Shown here one piece after another: positions 1-8,867 of a stretch of DNA of 64,000 nucleotides. A model generated the notes under the pieces. It made no database searches. It was not told the DNA's origin and saw only the letters and a program-made list of their open reading frames with translations. A program made the translations under genes and the position numbers. How positions within the stretch are numbered: the stretch's first letter is position 1; each line of letters starts with the position of its first letter. This DNA is from Allobosea sp. 47.2.35 (GTDB lineage: Bacteria; Pseudomonadota; Alphaproteobacteria; Rhizobiales; Beijerinckiaceae): the NCBI RefSeq assembly GCF_024655635.1, contig NZ_JANLGI010000012.1, positions 112,145 through 176,144 of the forward strand, read 5' to 3'.

Positions 1-2
1 GC

Positions 3-857
3 CTTGGCCTTGGCCCCAGCGAGGAGCCGGTCTTCGACCGCTCGACCGCGCTGGCCCTGACCGATTTCCAGAAGAAGGCCGGGCTGCCGGCCAACGGCAT
101 CCTCAGCGAGCGCACGCTCGCCGCGCTCGGCAAGCCGGCCAGCGCGCGCGGCGAAGAGGACATCATCGCCCAAATGGAGCGCTGGCGCTGGCTGCCGCCC
201 GATCTCGGCACCGACCACATCATGGCCAATGTCCCGGAGATGCGCGTGCGTGTCATCCGCTCCGGCAAGGTCGTGCACGAGACCCGCGCCATCATCGGCA
301 AGCCGGAATCGGCGACGCCCATCTTCTCGCACAAGATGGACCACGTCATCGTCAACCCGTCCTGGTACGTGCCGCCCTCGATCCTGAAGAAGGAATTCCT
401 GCCGGGCCTCGCGGCCGATCCGGAATACGCCGCCAAGCGCGGCTATGTCGTGACCCGCACCAAGGGCGGCGGCATCTCGGTGCGGCAGCCGCCGGGCGAG
501 CGCAACGCGCTCGGCTGGATCAAGTTCATGTTCCCGAACGAGCATGCGGTCTATCTGCACGACACGCCGAATCGCCGCCTTTTCGCCGGCGAGCGCCGCG
601 CGCTCAGCCATGGCTGCGTCCGCGTCGAGAACCCCTTCGCGCTGGCAGACCAGGTGCTCGGCCCGGAATGGTCGCATGAGCGGCTGAAGCGCCTGATCGG
701 CTCGGGCGAGCGCCGCATCAACCTGCCGCAGCCCCTGCCGATCCACCTCGTCTACAACACCATCGTCGTCGGCGACGACGGCCAGATCACCCGCTTCGAC
801 GATGTCTACGGCTTCCACCGGCTGGTCCGGCAGGCGCTGGAGCACCAGGGCGGCTGA
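3..857 (+). CDS. L,D-transpeptidase (YkuD/YcbB type), 5' end outside window
   Basis: The reading frame is open from the window edge, so this is the C-terminal 284 residues of a longer periplasmic enzyme that makes 3-3 cross-links in peptidoglycan. The first ~45 visible residues look like a peptidoglycan-binding domain (a repeat containing FQKKAGLPANG). A YkuD catalytic domain follows, with the expected His (visible residue ~186) and the SHGCVRVENP motif carrying the active-site Cys (~205). The domain order (PG-binding then YkuD) and the size of the catalytic domain fit the YcbB-like branch. A hairpin terminator follows the stop. The family is clear; the N-terminus and the exact subfamily cannot be judged. 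Confidence 0.9.
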   Translation, partial: LGLGPSEEPVFDRSTALALTDFQKKAGLPANGILSERTLAALGKPASARGEEDIIAQMERWRWLPPDLGTDHIMANVPEMRVRVIRSGKVVHETRAIIGKPESATPIFSHKMDHVIVNPSWYVPPSILKKEFLPGLAADPEYAAKRGYVVTRTKGGGISVRQPPGERNALGWIKFMFPNEHAVYLHDTPNRRLFAGERRALSHGCVRVENPFALADQVLGPEWSHERLKRLIGSGERRINLPQPLPIHLVYNTIVVGDDGQITRFDDVYGFHRLVRQALEHQGG

Positions 858-871
858 GGGTCTCTGGGCAG

Positions 872-898
872 AGGTGCCCTATCTTATGGGCACCTTTT
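872..898 (+). terminator. Rho-independent terminator after L,D-transpeptidase
   Basis: A perfect 8-bp stem (AGGTGCCC at 872-879, GGGCACCT at 888-895) with an 8-nt loop is followed by TTT, 15 bp after the stop codon. Confidence 0.8.
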
Positions 899-1046
899 CG
901 CCATGATCCGACTTTAGCCACGTTCGGCAGGAATTTCTTGGCGTGGCGATTGCCGGCTCGCTAACGAGACGTTAACGCTTCTCCGCAACTGTTCGTTCAC
1001 GTTTATCGCACCGCTTCGGCGGGGGCACCGAGACGGGTCAGACAGA

Positions 1047-2831
1047 TTGGGCAGGACAACCGCCACGCTTGCAGGATGCGCGCCGTCCGGCACAAGGCCG
1101 ACCGCGCGACAGGCGCTGGCGCTTGGCTTGGCCGTGGTCGCCTCGCTGGTCGGCATCCGCGGCACGCAGGACGCCGCCGCCAATGGCGATACCCGCACCA
1201 TCACCATCCGGCACATGCACACGAAGGAAGAGACGACCGTCACCTTCAAGCGTGACGGCCGCTACGATTCCGCCGGGCTGGAGAAATTGAACTGGGCGCT
1301 GCGCGACTGGCGCACCGACGAGCCGACCCGGATGGACCCGCGGCTCTTCGACGTCGTCTGGGAGGTCCAGCGCCAGCTCGGCTCCGACCAGCCCTTCCAC
1401 GTCGTCTCCTCCTATCGGGCGCCCGGCACCAACGCGATGCTGCGCCGCCGCTCACGCGCCGTCGCCAAACACAGCCAGCACATGCTCGGCAAGGCGATGG
1501 ACTTCTATCTGCCGGACGTGCCGACCGCCCGCATCCGCGAGATCGGCATGCGGCTCCAGCGCGGCGGCGTCGGCTTCTACCCGAACGCCCATACCCCCTT
1601 CGTCCATCTCGATGTCGGCTCGGTCCGCTCCTGGCCGCGCATGACGCGCGACCAGCTCGTGCGCCTCTTCCCCGACGAGAAGACCGTCCATCTGCCGGCA
1701 GACGGCCAGCCGATGGCCGGCTATGAGCTCGCCAAGGCAGAGATCCTGTCGGGCGGCGGCGCGGTCGCCGGCTATGCCACGGCCGAACTCGACGAGGGCG
1801 CCGTCATGGCCTCGGGCCGCAAGAGCCTCTGGGCCTCGCTGTTCGGCGGCGACGACGAGGAGGCCGATGCCCGCCCAACCGCACGCGGCCGCCGCGCCGC
1901 GCCGCGTCAGCAGCCGGCGGTCATGGCCTATGCCAGCCCCGGCTACAGCGACGGCAATTCGTCCGATGGTGGCCGCTTCGCCGTCGCCATGGCTCCCGCA
2001 GCAGAACCTGTGACCCGCTCGCTGACACGCGAGCGCTCCGAGCGCCTGGCGCCGCAGGTCAACGCCGCTCCGCCTCAGCCCGCTCCGGAACCGGCGCCCC
2101 AGCCGGCCGTCGCCGCAGCACCGCAGCGCGTGCAGGAAAACCGGCCGCAATTGATCGATGCGCCGTTGCCCCTGGCGCGGCCGCGTGGCCTCTCCGTGCC
2201 CGCAGACGACGGCGCACCTGTCCAGATCGCCGCCCTGCCCGCGGCCGGTGGCGCGCTGGCCTTCGCGCCGCAGCCTGACCAGAAGCTGGTGCTGGCCTCT
2301 CTGCCGCCGCGCCGCCCCGGCGAAGTGGCCGGCCCGAGCGAGCTCGTCGTCGCCGGCCAGCCCACCAACGCCCCGCTGCCGCCGATGCGGCCGACCGCCC
2401 TGGCGGATGCCGCGATCGCCTCGCTGCGCGGCACCGGAGCGCCGGAAGCCCCGCTTGCCCAAGCCGCGGAAGGCCGCCTCGTCACCGCATCACTGCCGCC
2501 GGTACGGCCACGCGAGGGCGGCGTAAGCTTCGCGACCGCGACCCAGCGCTCCGTCCCGGTTCCGGAAGAGCCCGAGGATACCGCCGCGCTGGACCGCGGC
2601 GGCCTGAACTCCCTGTTCGCCGCCGTCTCCCGCACCGGCAGCACACCCGGCAAGCCGGTGAATGTCGCGACCGCCCGTGCCAAGGCCGCCGGCCCGTCAG
2701 GCGCGCCGATTGCCGGCCCGAGCCCGGCCGCGGCGCTCGGCTTTAGCCATGCCGACCCGGTCGATGCCAAGCCTGGCACCTTCTCCGGCCCGGCCGTCCG
2801 CCCGCTGCCGACGAACTTCGTCCAGAACTGA
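1047..2831 (+). CDS. DUF882 / YcbK-like peptidase M15-type exported protein
   Basis: This 594-residue exported protein is probably a murein hydrolase or cell-wall-binding factor. A signal-like hydrophobic segment (residues ~20-45, ending near AAA) precedes a DUF882 domain at about 100-220. The domain shows SSYRAP, a HMLGKAMDF segment (the HxxGxAxD metal-site pattern of the M15/YcbK fold) and a late HLD motif. The remaining ~350 residues are Pro/Ala-rich low-complexity sequence with repeated 'PLPxxRP' pieces, typical of long rhizobial DUF882 proteins. The start is a TTG without a clear ribosome binding site, so the N-terminus is uncertain. It follows the L,D-transpeptidase but is separated from it by a terminator. 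Confidence 0.85.
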   Translation: MGRTTATLAGCAPSGTRPTARQALALGLAVVASLVGIRGTQDAAANGDTRTITIRHMHTKEETTVTFKRDGRYDSAGLEKLNWALRDWRTDEPTRMDPRLFDVVWEVQRQLGSDQPFHVVSSYRAPGTNAMLRRRSRAVAKHSQHMLGKAMDFYLPDVPTARIREIGMRLQRGGVGFYPNAHTPFVHLDVGSVRSWPRMTRDQLVRLFPDEKTVHLPADGQPMAGYELAKAEILSGGGAVAGYATAELDEGAVMASGRKSLWASLFGGDDEEADARPTARGRRAAPRQQPAVMAYASPGYSDGNSSDGGRFAVAMAPAAEPVTRSLTRERSERLAPQVNAAPPQPAPEPAPQPAVAAAPQRVQENRPQLIDAPLPLARPRGLSVPADDGAPVQIAALPAAGGALAFAPQPDQKLVLASLPPRRPGEVAGPSELVVAGQPTNAPLPPMRPTALADAAIASLRGTGAPEAPLAQAAEGRLVTASLPPVRPREGGVSFATATQRSVPVPEEPEDTAALDRGGLNSLFAAVSRTGSTPGKPVNVATARAKAAGPSGAPIAGPSPAAALGFSHADPVDAKPGTFSGPAVRPLPTNFVQN

Positions 2832-2834
2832 CGT

Positions 2835-3443
2835 TCATTCCCGGTCGATCGGCCAGGCCTTGAACACGTCGAGTGCCTCGCAGGCGCGCGCCTGGTCGGC
2901 CAAGGCCGGCCAGCGCTCCTCCGGCGCGAATTCCGGGATCACGAAGCGGCAGAAGCCCCAGGCGATGGCGGCCGCGACATCGCTCGGCAGCAATTCCGGC
3001 CCGGCCGTCAACTCGCCTTCCTTCGCGGCCGCATCAAGCAGATCGAGCGCGACATGGAGCTGGCTGACGATGCGCTCCTGCCAGGGCGCGTAGCGCTGCG
3101 CCTCCGGGCGCTTGCGCTCATATTCGATCGAGACCGCCTTGTCGGCCGCGACGATGCCGATGCCGGTCAGCGCCAGATCACGGCGCCGCGCCACGCCTTC
3201 GAGCGGGCGCAGCGAGCGTCCCGCGACATCCTCGAAATGCTGGATGATCAGCAGGGATTCGCTGATGGCGATGCCATCGTCGGTGATCAGCGTCGGCGCC
3301 TTGATCAGCGGGTTGATCGCCCGGAATTCCTCCATGTGCCGGAAGACCGAGACCGAGCGATGCTCGAACGGCACCTCCAGCAAGGTCCCCGTGATCGCCG
3401 CGCGGCGGACATAGGGGCTATCCAGCATTCCGACGAGCAGCAT
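2835..3443 (-). CDS. Glutathione S-transferase family protein
   Basis: This 202-residue soluble protein has a thioredoxin-fold N-terminal half (residues 1-78) with the cis-Pro region (KAPTL) and the ESLLI glutathione-contact motif, followed by an all-helical C-terminal half. The N-terminal active-site region reads LLVGMLDSPYVRR. Substrates cannot be deduced. It converges with the DUF882 gene, the two stops lying 3 bp apart. It is probably a cytosolic detoxification enzyme; a role in disulfide chemistry is equally possible. Confidence 0.85.
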   Translation of the reverse strand: MLLVGMLDSPYVRRAAITGTLLEVPFEHRSVSVFRHMEEFRAINPLIKAPTLITDDGIAISESLLIIQHFEDVAGRSLRPLEGVARRRDLALTGIGIVAADKAVSIEYERKRPEAQRYAPWQERIVSQLHVALDLLDAAAKEGELTAGPELLPSDVAAAIAWGFCRFVIPEFAPEERWPALADQARACEALDVFKAWPIDRE

Positions 3444-3521
3444 CGCGACCTCCGTTTCAACGCGGCGGCAGAGTGCCGAATCCCCGCTGCAAAGCCACGC
3501 GAATTCGCGTGATGCGCGGGA

Positions 3522-4514
3522 TCACGCCGCTTGATGCTCGGGTTTCGTGACGGGCGTAAGCTGCTCGCTCAATGGCTCATCGAGCCTCAAGCCGCGCTGG
3601 TGCGCCTCCATCTGGCAGGGATCCCAATAGGGCGTACCGCCGAAGCGCTCGACCAGAAGGTCGATCAGCACCCGAACCTTGCCGGGCACATAGGCGCCGG
3701 GCGGGCGCACGACATAGAGCGCCCGCGTCGGCATCGGATAATCCAGCAGAATCGGCTCGACCGCGCCTGAACGGATCGCGTCCGAAGCGATGAAGGTCGG
3801 CAGCACCGTCAGCCCGAGCCCCGCCACAGCCCATGAGAGCAGCGTGTCGCCACTGTCCGAGTGCATCCGGCCGGGGGGCCTGACCGTGATCCAGCGCTTA
3901 CCGGTCCGGAAAACCCAGTCCTGATCGTTGGTGCCGCTATAGAGCAGGCAGTCATGGTCGTTGAGGTCGGCGGGGATGGCCGGGCGCCCGCGCCGGGCCA
4001 GATAGGCCGGGCTGCCGACGACGGTAGCATGGACCGGTGCGATCTTGCGGGCGATCAGGCTGGAATCCTTCAGCGAGCCGATCCGGATCGCCGCATCGAA
4101 GCGTTCGCCGATCAGATCGACATAACGATCGCTCGCCTGCACATCGATTTCGAGCCGCGGATACATCTGCGCGAGCTCGCCGAGCAGCGGCGCGACATGC
4201 CTGTTGCCGAAGGTCATCGGCATCGCCAGCCGCAAGCGCCCGGCGACGCCGCCAGCCCGCTGCGCCACCGCCTCCCGCGCCTCCTCCAGCTCGGCCAGGA
4301 TGCGCTCGCTGCGCGCCTTGAACTCGAGCCCGGCTTCGGTCGCTGCGACGCCGCGCGTCGTGCGGCTGAGCAGGCGCGTGCCGAGCTCCTCCTCCAGCCG
4401 GCTCACCCGCCGGCTGACGATCGATTTCGCCAGGCCCAGCGTCTGCGCCGCCCGGCCGAAACCGCCCGCCTCGACCACGGCGATGAAGCTTCGGATATCG
4501 TCGAGCTCCGCCAT
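3522..4514 (-). CDS. LysR family transcriptional regulator
   Basis: This 330-residue regulator has an N-terminal winged helix-turn-helix (residues 1-60, with the LysR hallmarks GGFGRAAQTLGLAKSIVSRRV and LEEELGTRLL) and a periplasmic-binding-like effector domain (about 88-300). It is transcribed divergently from the azoreductase gene, and a symmetrical site lies in the gap. It therefore probably senses a quinone, azo or electrophilic compound and controls that gene, as is common for LysR-azoR pairs. The start ATG is preceded by an AGGGG-type ribosome binding site. The C-terminal ~30 residues are an extension beyond the usual 300-residue length. Confidence 0.92.
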   Translation of the reverse strand: MAELDDIRSFIAVVEAGGFGRAAQTLGLAKSIVSRRVSRLEEELGTRLLSRTTRGVAATEAGLEFKARSERILAELEEAREAVAQRAGGVAGRLRLAMPMTFGNRHVAPLLGELAQMYPRLEIDVQASDRYVDLIGERFDAAIRIGSLKDSSLIARKIAPVHATVVGSPAYLARRGRPAIPADLNDHDCLLYSGTNDQDWVFRTGKRWITVRPPGRMHSDSGDTLLSWAVAGLGLTVLPTFIASDAIRSGAVEPILLDYPMPTRALYVVRPPGAYVPGKVRVLIDLLVERFGGTPYWDPCQMEAHQRGLRLDEPLSEQLTPVTKPEHQAA

Positions 4515-4550
4515 CGGTGTTCCCCTAGCAGCAACAGTCTGGTTCCGATT

Positions 4551-4569
4551 ATGGCGGTTCTAGCGCCAT
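4551..4569. promoter_or_regulatory. Candidate LysR operator between lysR and azoR
   Basis: A perfect dyad (ATGGCG, 7-nt spacer, CGCCAT) lies in the 115-bp divergent intergenic region. LysR regulators typically bind interrupted dyads of this kind next to divergent target promoters. That this regulator binds it is inference. Confidence 0.5.
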
Positions 4570-4629
4570 TCGTGAACCACTACCTTCCGGGTCATCGAAA
4601 TCACTCCTGCCAGATAGGAAGTTTTCATC

Positions 4630-5235
4630 ATGGCTACCGTCCTCGTCCTCAACAGCAGCGCGTCGGGCGCCGATTCGGTTTCCCGTCAGCTCGTCCAGGC
4701 GACCGTCGCCCGGCTGCGCGCGCAGAATCCCGGCGTTCACGTCGTCGAGCGCGACCTCGACGCCAACCCGATCCCGCATCTGAACGCCGAGACGACGGCG
4801 GCCGTTCGCGCCGGCATCAACGGAACCAAGGCGCAGCAGGATGCGCTCGCCCTCTCCAACGCCCTGGTCGAGGAGCTGAAAGCGGCCGACACCATCGTCA
4901 TCGGCGCGCCGATGTACAATTTCGGCATTCCTTCGACGCTGAAGAGCTGGTTCGACTACGTGCTGCGCGCCGGCATCACCTTCAGCTACAGCGAAGCCGG
5001 TCCCGAGGGCCTGCTCAAGAACAAGCGCGCCATCATCGTCGAGAGCCGCGGCGGCCTCTACAGCAGCGGCCCGGCCCAGGCCATGGATTCGCAGGAGCCG
5101 CATCTGCGCACCATGCTCGGCTTCGCGGGCATCACCGACGTGACTTTCATCCGCGCCGAGAAGCTGGGCTATGGCCCTGAAGCGCGCGCGGAGGCGATCC
5201 GCAACGCCAATGCCGAGCTCGCCCTCGTCGCCTGA
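4630..5235 (+). CDS. azoR: FMN-dependent NADH-azoreductase
   Basis: This 201-residue flavodoxin-like enzyme of the AzoR/AcpD family reduces quinones and azo compounds with NADH and FMN. The phosphate-binding loop (NSSASGADSVS, residues 7-17), the APMYNFGIPSTLKSWFDYV segment around FMN (about 94-113) and the SRGG motif near 139 are all present, and the length matches E. coli AzoR. An AGGAAG ribosome binding site lies 9 bp before the ATG. It is divergent from a LysR gene and ends in a strong terminator, so it is a single-gene unit. Confidence 0.95.
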   Translation: MATVLVLNSSASGADSVSRQLVQATVARLRAQNPGVHVVERDLDANPIPHLNAETTAAVRAGINGTKAQQDALALSNALVEELKAADTIVIGAPMYNFGIPSTLKSWFDYVLRAGITFSYSEAGPEGLLKNKRAIIVESRGGLYSSGPAQAMDSQEPHLRTMLGFAGITDVTFIRAEKLGYGPEARAEAIRNANAELALVA

Positions 5236-5250
5236 GGCACTTGCCAACGA

Positions 5251-5288
5251 AAAGCCCCGCATCGGGAGACCGATGCGGGGCTTTTTCA
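5251..5288 (+). terminator. Rho-independent terminator after azoR
   Basis: A perfect 15-bp stem (5251-5265 with 5270-5284) and a GAGA tetraloop, followed by Ts, lies 15 bp after the azoR stop. Confidence 0.92.
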
Positions 5289-5367
5289 TGCCTGCGTGGA
5301 AATGTGCACCTAGGCATATCTAGAAACGCGCTCTCTGAAAATAAAGAGCTTTTTCCTTCGGCAGGCA

Positions 5368-5437
5368 CTCATATTTTGACACGACCGAATCCATATTCTG
5401 GTCATGTTCGCCCTCCCTGCCCCCATAATTTGAAACA
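5368..5437 (+). repeat. Dispersed repeat, copy A (split)
   Basis: The first part (5368-5401) resembles the CCATATTTTG..GAATCCATATT portion of the family. The second part (5422-5437) is the CCATAATTTGAAACA end of the unit. About 20 unrelated bases lie between them. Confidence 0.5.
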
Positions 5438-5754
5438 CATACTTCGGCTGTGACTCGGAGGCCTAAAATCGGGCGTATACTCCCCCTCGCCGAGGAAAAT
5501 TCCGCGATCGCCACGATTCAGGGCAACCGGTGCTCTCAATTGAGATCTGATTCGTTGGTTGAGCGCCACCTCCGAGGCCAGCGAAGTCGATTTTCGTCCG
5601 CGCTTTCGGCTCTTGGACGTCTAGCAAGGTCGCGCGCCGCGTTCTCCTGCGGCTGCGGGCCTCTTATCGGCCGCAGGAATGAGCGGTAGATTCCTGCAGC
5701 GCCCTCAATTCAGGAAAATCGGCGCCCTACTTTTCCAGCAAGAATCAGACTTCG

Positions 5755-5799
5755 AATCCATATTATGTCCCAAATCGAAGCCGTCTTTTGAAACTTGCG
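5755..5799 (+). repeat. Dispersed repeat, copy B
   Basis: It follows the family pattern AATCCATATTATGTC, then TCGAAGCC, then TTTTGAAAC. Confidence 0.6.
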
Positions 5800-6012
5800 T
5801 GCGCCCGGCCAATCTCCCTTGGATCACCCCAGCGGATGATGAGCCGAGCTCCGCCTTTGCGCGGATATGAGCCGCGCCGGGCCGGTCTCGCGCAGATGAA
5901 GCCCCTGCCTCGCCAGGTCGAGCATCCCGCCCCGTAGGGCGAGAGTGCAGTCAGCCCAGAGACGAGCCTTACTCTGCAAGTTGGAGCATTGATTTTCTGA
6001 ACATTTCCTCGG

Positions 6013-6060
6013 TTCAAACCCATTTTATGGTCGAATTCGAAGCCATATTTTGAAACACGG
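6013..6060 (+). repeat. Dispersed repeat, copy C
   Basis: This is one of the most complete copies: TTCAAACCCATTTTATG, then TTCGAAGCC, then ATATTTTGAAACACGG. The outer TTCAAA and TTTGAAA arms are inverted relative to each other. Confidence 0.65.
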
Positions 6061-6091
6061 TCGCGCCTATCCGGACCTGGGAGCTGTCATC

Positions 6092-6319
6092 GTGATCGAG
6101 AGTTCGATTGATGAGGCCAAGGCCGACCCACCGAAATTGATCGATCACGCTCTCCAAGGGGTCTGCGTGGTCATAACGCGCAGCGGCGTACCTCCGGTAC
6201 GCTTGGTACCGATCAACTCACGGGGCAAGCGACGCTTCGGAGCCCTTAAGGGAAAAATCGCCATCGACTGCCGCTTCCACGAGCCGCCACCGGACAGCGA
6301 ACGCTTGGTCCTCGCATGA
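6092..6319 (+). pseudogene. Phd/YefM-type antitoxin remnant
   Basis: The 75-residue reading frame from a GTG has the layout of prevent-host-death antitoxins. It starts with a short strand, then EAKADPPKLIDHAL, the VVITRSGVPPVRLVPI strand pair that forms the DNA-binding dimer fold, and the GALKGKI..FHEPPPD tail that normally neutralises a PIN-domain toxin. No toxin gene follows, and the C-terminus lacks the usual final Leu/Trp-rich helix. It begins 32 bp after repeat copy C. I call it an orphan or remnant antitoxin; an intact orphan regulator is possible. Confidence 0.55.
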
Positions 6320-6667
6320 AAGTGCCGCCGACGCAGGCGGCCTCGTCACTCAGATCGTGAAACTGTGACACCTGATCGATCAACGGAATTTCGATCTCCA
6401 ACCCATTTTGTGTCCCGCTTCGGAGCCATAATTTGAAACATGTTTGGCGGTGCACAGCGGGAGGTATCGTGGCGCTTGAGGGATGGGTCGCAATGGCCGC
6501 CACCTCGATCTAGCGTGAGAGAAACCTCCAAAAAAGCTGTTACCCCTTCGCTGGCTTGCCCCGCGTGCTCGGCTAGACCTCATTTTCGAGCGCATTCTCG
6601 GCCAGCTGTTGAGCCTTTTCTTCTGCCGGCCTAAGCTCCTCATGTCACGAATCCTCCACCCGTCTGG
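6320..6667. other. Gap with repeat copy D, no gene seen
   Basis: Apart from the repeat copy at 6398-6442, nothing in this 350-bp stretch can be supported as a gene. Confidence 0.4.
6398..6442 (+). repeat. Dispersed repeat, copy D
   Basis: It reads CCAACCCATTTTGTGTCCC, then TTCGGAGCC, then ATAATTTGAAACATG, close to copy C. Confidence 0.65.
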
Positions 6668-7472
6668 ATGCATCTCCAGCCCCACTCTCTGCAGGCGCTT
6701 GTGGAGCCTCCCGGCAAGTTCCCGCATGCGCTGCGGCTCACGCCCAATCATGTCGAGGTGGAAGCCGCTCTCCGCTCCCCTATGGTCAAAGCGGCAAGGC
6801 TCCTTTTATCCCGGGCCGTTGAGAAGAACGGCCTTGTTCTCACACCTGGCGGACGCATGAAGCGTGCCGATGTCTGGTAAGTCTTCGACCAGACCGAATG
6901 GCCAGGCTACGAGAAGTCAGACGTCCTCGCCGCTAATAAGGTCATCAATGAGGGTGATGCCCACGGGGTTACCTTTACGAGGTTCATGCTACAGGCGAGC
7001 AGGCTCCTGCAGGAGCGCTCAGGGATTTTGAAGCCGAGTGAAGCAGCCAAGACCTTGCTCGCCCCCGAAGCAGCCCCCGCACTGCTAGCTGAATTGTTTC
7101 AAGCGGCGTTCTGGAAAATACGCCTTCAGATGTTCGACGGGATACCCATCGACTCCTGGCCGCAACCCCACATCGGCGTGGTCCTCTGGAGCCTGTCGGT
7201 CGCGGCCCATAGCTGGTGCAGCGCGGAAGAACTCACGTCCAATTGCTCTATGGTCGGCATCTTGGGTGAAGATCCCCCCCGCCGACCTACCTGAATACGC
7301 AATGGTGGCGCGGGCACTGCGAACATTGACATGGCTGGGCGTCATGGAAAGCCGAAAGCGGGAGGGGACTTGGCCCTGGGCATTGGATGAGGATTTCCGG
7401 AAGATGCCGCTATTCGAGCAATTGTTGCGGTTCGAGGTAGAATTGCAGGGAGCTGAAGGGCAGCGGCATTGA
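6668..7472 (+). pseudogene. Broken gene of an unnamed ~270-residue family
   Basis: One reading frame runs from ATG 6668 to 6880, hits an in-frame TAA at 6878-6880, and continues open in the same frame to about 7275. There a run of seven Cs (7274-7280) marks a shift into another frame that ends at 7472 (ending ..RKMPLFEQLLRFEVEL..). Pieces such as LVLTPGGRMKRADV and FWKIRLQMFDG read as one continuous conserved protein when joined. From memory they resemble a bacterial hypothetical family with winged-helix-like segments; I cannot name it. Two independent lesions make it a pseudogene unless sequencing errors are involved. Confidence 0.6.
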
Positions 7473-8404
7473 CGTCAGGATTGTCTTAAGATCCTACGCG
7501 TAGCTGCATGCCATCAATGGGCGGCAGGGCTTCCCTTGATCATTCTTGTGAGTTCTTCCGCCATCCTGCGGTCAATCAACCTTTCAATCACGTAGTTCGG
7601 TTCCGCGTTTGCAGGGCTATTTTCGACCGCCCGCTTGGGCAACGGCGAAGCAGTAGTCCATGAGCCTCTTTCGGCTGAAGGCGTCGGATCACATTCGATG
7701 CATACGCTCGATTTTGCCTCGTTCCTCGACTCCTGCTCTCCGCGGGACAGGGCCAACGCTCGCCTGAGATTTTTCTGCTCGCCGTGATTGCCGGAGCAGC
7801 GGTGGATAGCCAGCCCAACCCCCGCCGCCGTAGAGCGAGCCTCGCCAATAGATGGGCAGGTTCGCGCAGCACCCGAGATCAGCCGCTCCAATTTTTTCGA
7901 CTTCGGCTCAGGCGGCGCGCGGAGAGTGCTGGCGGCCCCGCCTCAGCCAAAGTCCGAAAATCATCGTCCTGGAAAAGCTCCCGAATTCTCGTTTCAAACC
8001 CATAAGTTGTCACGGTTCGAATCCAAACCTTGGAAATTAACGCCATTTTCTTTAGCCGGCTGCATCTGCGGGTCCGCTCAATTTTATCCGGAGCCTCAAG
8101 GAGCTTTCAGCCAATGCGCCAGTCAGGCTTCCCTCACCACTATCGGCAGCGCACTAGCCCGGCCTATAGGAGCGGCATGCTCAACGGTTCGACCATACGC
8201 CCTTCCAAGGGCCGCAATGCAGGAACGCTCCCTGCCGTCGCACCGTTGGTGCAAACGGAGGGCTAGGCGCCCCTCCAAAGCAGCCCGCAGACGACAAGAT
8301 GCACGGCTCGTCCGTGAGACTTGTGCCCGGCGCTAATCGACCTTCCCCGAGCATGGACCGTTCATCGGGCGCGAGCTCTGCGAACACACTCGCAGGAGGC
8401 TCCG
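7473..8404. other. 930-bp stretch without a supported gene
   Basis: Several overlapping frames are open here on both strands, but none resembles a known protein or has a good ribosome binding site. The only recognisable element is repeat copy E. Confidence 0.4.
7992..8036 (+). repeat. Dispersed repeat, copy E (divergent)
   Basis: It begins TTTCAAACCCATAAGTTGTC, then has TTCGAATCC and ends in CTTGGAAAT. It keeps the family order with more substitutions. Confidence 0.5.
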
Positions 8405-8650
8405 ATGCGCAAGCTCGGAAATTCACCGGAGACCCTGTCTCCAAATGCAGCCCTGATCGCGGGAGGCATCCGTAATTCGGATCGGTCCTCGCCGTTTTTG
8501 CTGCCCGATCAAGATTTCGACGATCTCTGGTACGAGCCGTTGGATTTTGAGATCGATACCGAGCTCGGGCGGAAGCGCCCGGTGCTCGCTATGCAGGAAG
8601 ACTTTGCCTCTGGTCGCATCCAGGACGCCTGGGTCACCTTCCTACAGTGA
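8405..8650 (+). CDS. Hypothetical protein, 81 residues
   Basis: An AGGAGG ribosome binding site sits 5 bp before the ATG, which is the best evidence that this is expressed. The product is acidic (LPDQDFDDLWYEPLDFEIDTE) with no membrane segment or recognised motif. It lies about 200 bp upstream of the Kiwa genes on the same strand. I do not recognise it. Confidence 0.5.
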   Translation: MRKLGNSPETLSPNAALIAGGIRNSDRSSPFLLPDQDFDDLWYEPLDFEIDTELGRKRPVLAMQEDFASGRIQDAWVTFLQ

Positions 8651-8867
8651 ATCAGCCTGGCGGGGAGATGAGAGCTCCTGGCCAGGCATTCTTGCGTTCT
8701 CTCACCGGAATGACGGGCTCGAATGCAAAGAGCTGAGCGTTCTCCCAAGCCCGATCCACGCTGCCTCTGGCTCCAAACCAGATCATTCGCCACTATGGAT
8801 ATGTCGGCTCCACGATCCTCTCGAAGTCGGCGTGACCATACACTGAGACAGGTTGGGCCTCGCACCT

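Larger units (their letters stand above)
5289..6091. other. Decayed accessory DNA with dispersed repeats, no convincing gene
   Basis: No frame in this 800-bp stretch resembles a known protein. It holds copies of the ~45-bp repeat family listed separately and looks like remnants of inserted DNA. Confidence 0.5.

Noticed and set aside
3861..5180. A 439-codon plus-strand frame across lysR and azoR
   Set aside because: It runs through two well-supported genes and is an effect of high GC.
5368..8036. Integron attC sites
   Set aside because: The repeats lack the GTTRRRY core and the pairing arms of attC sites, and no integrase is present.
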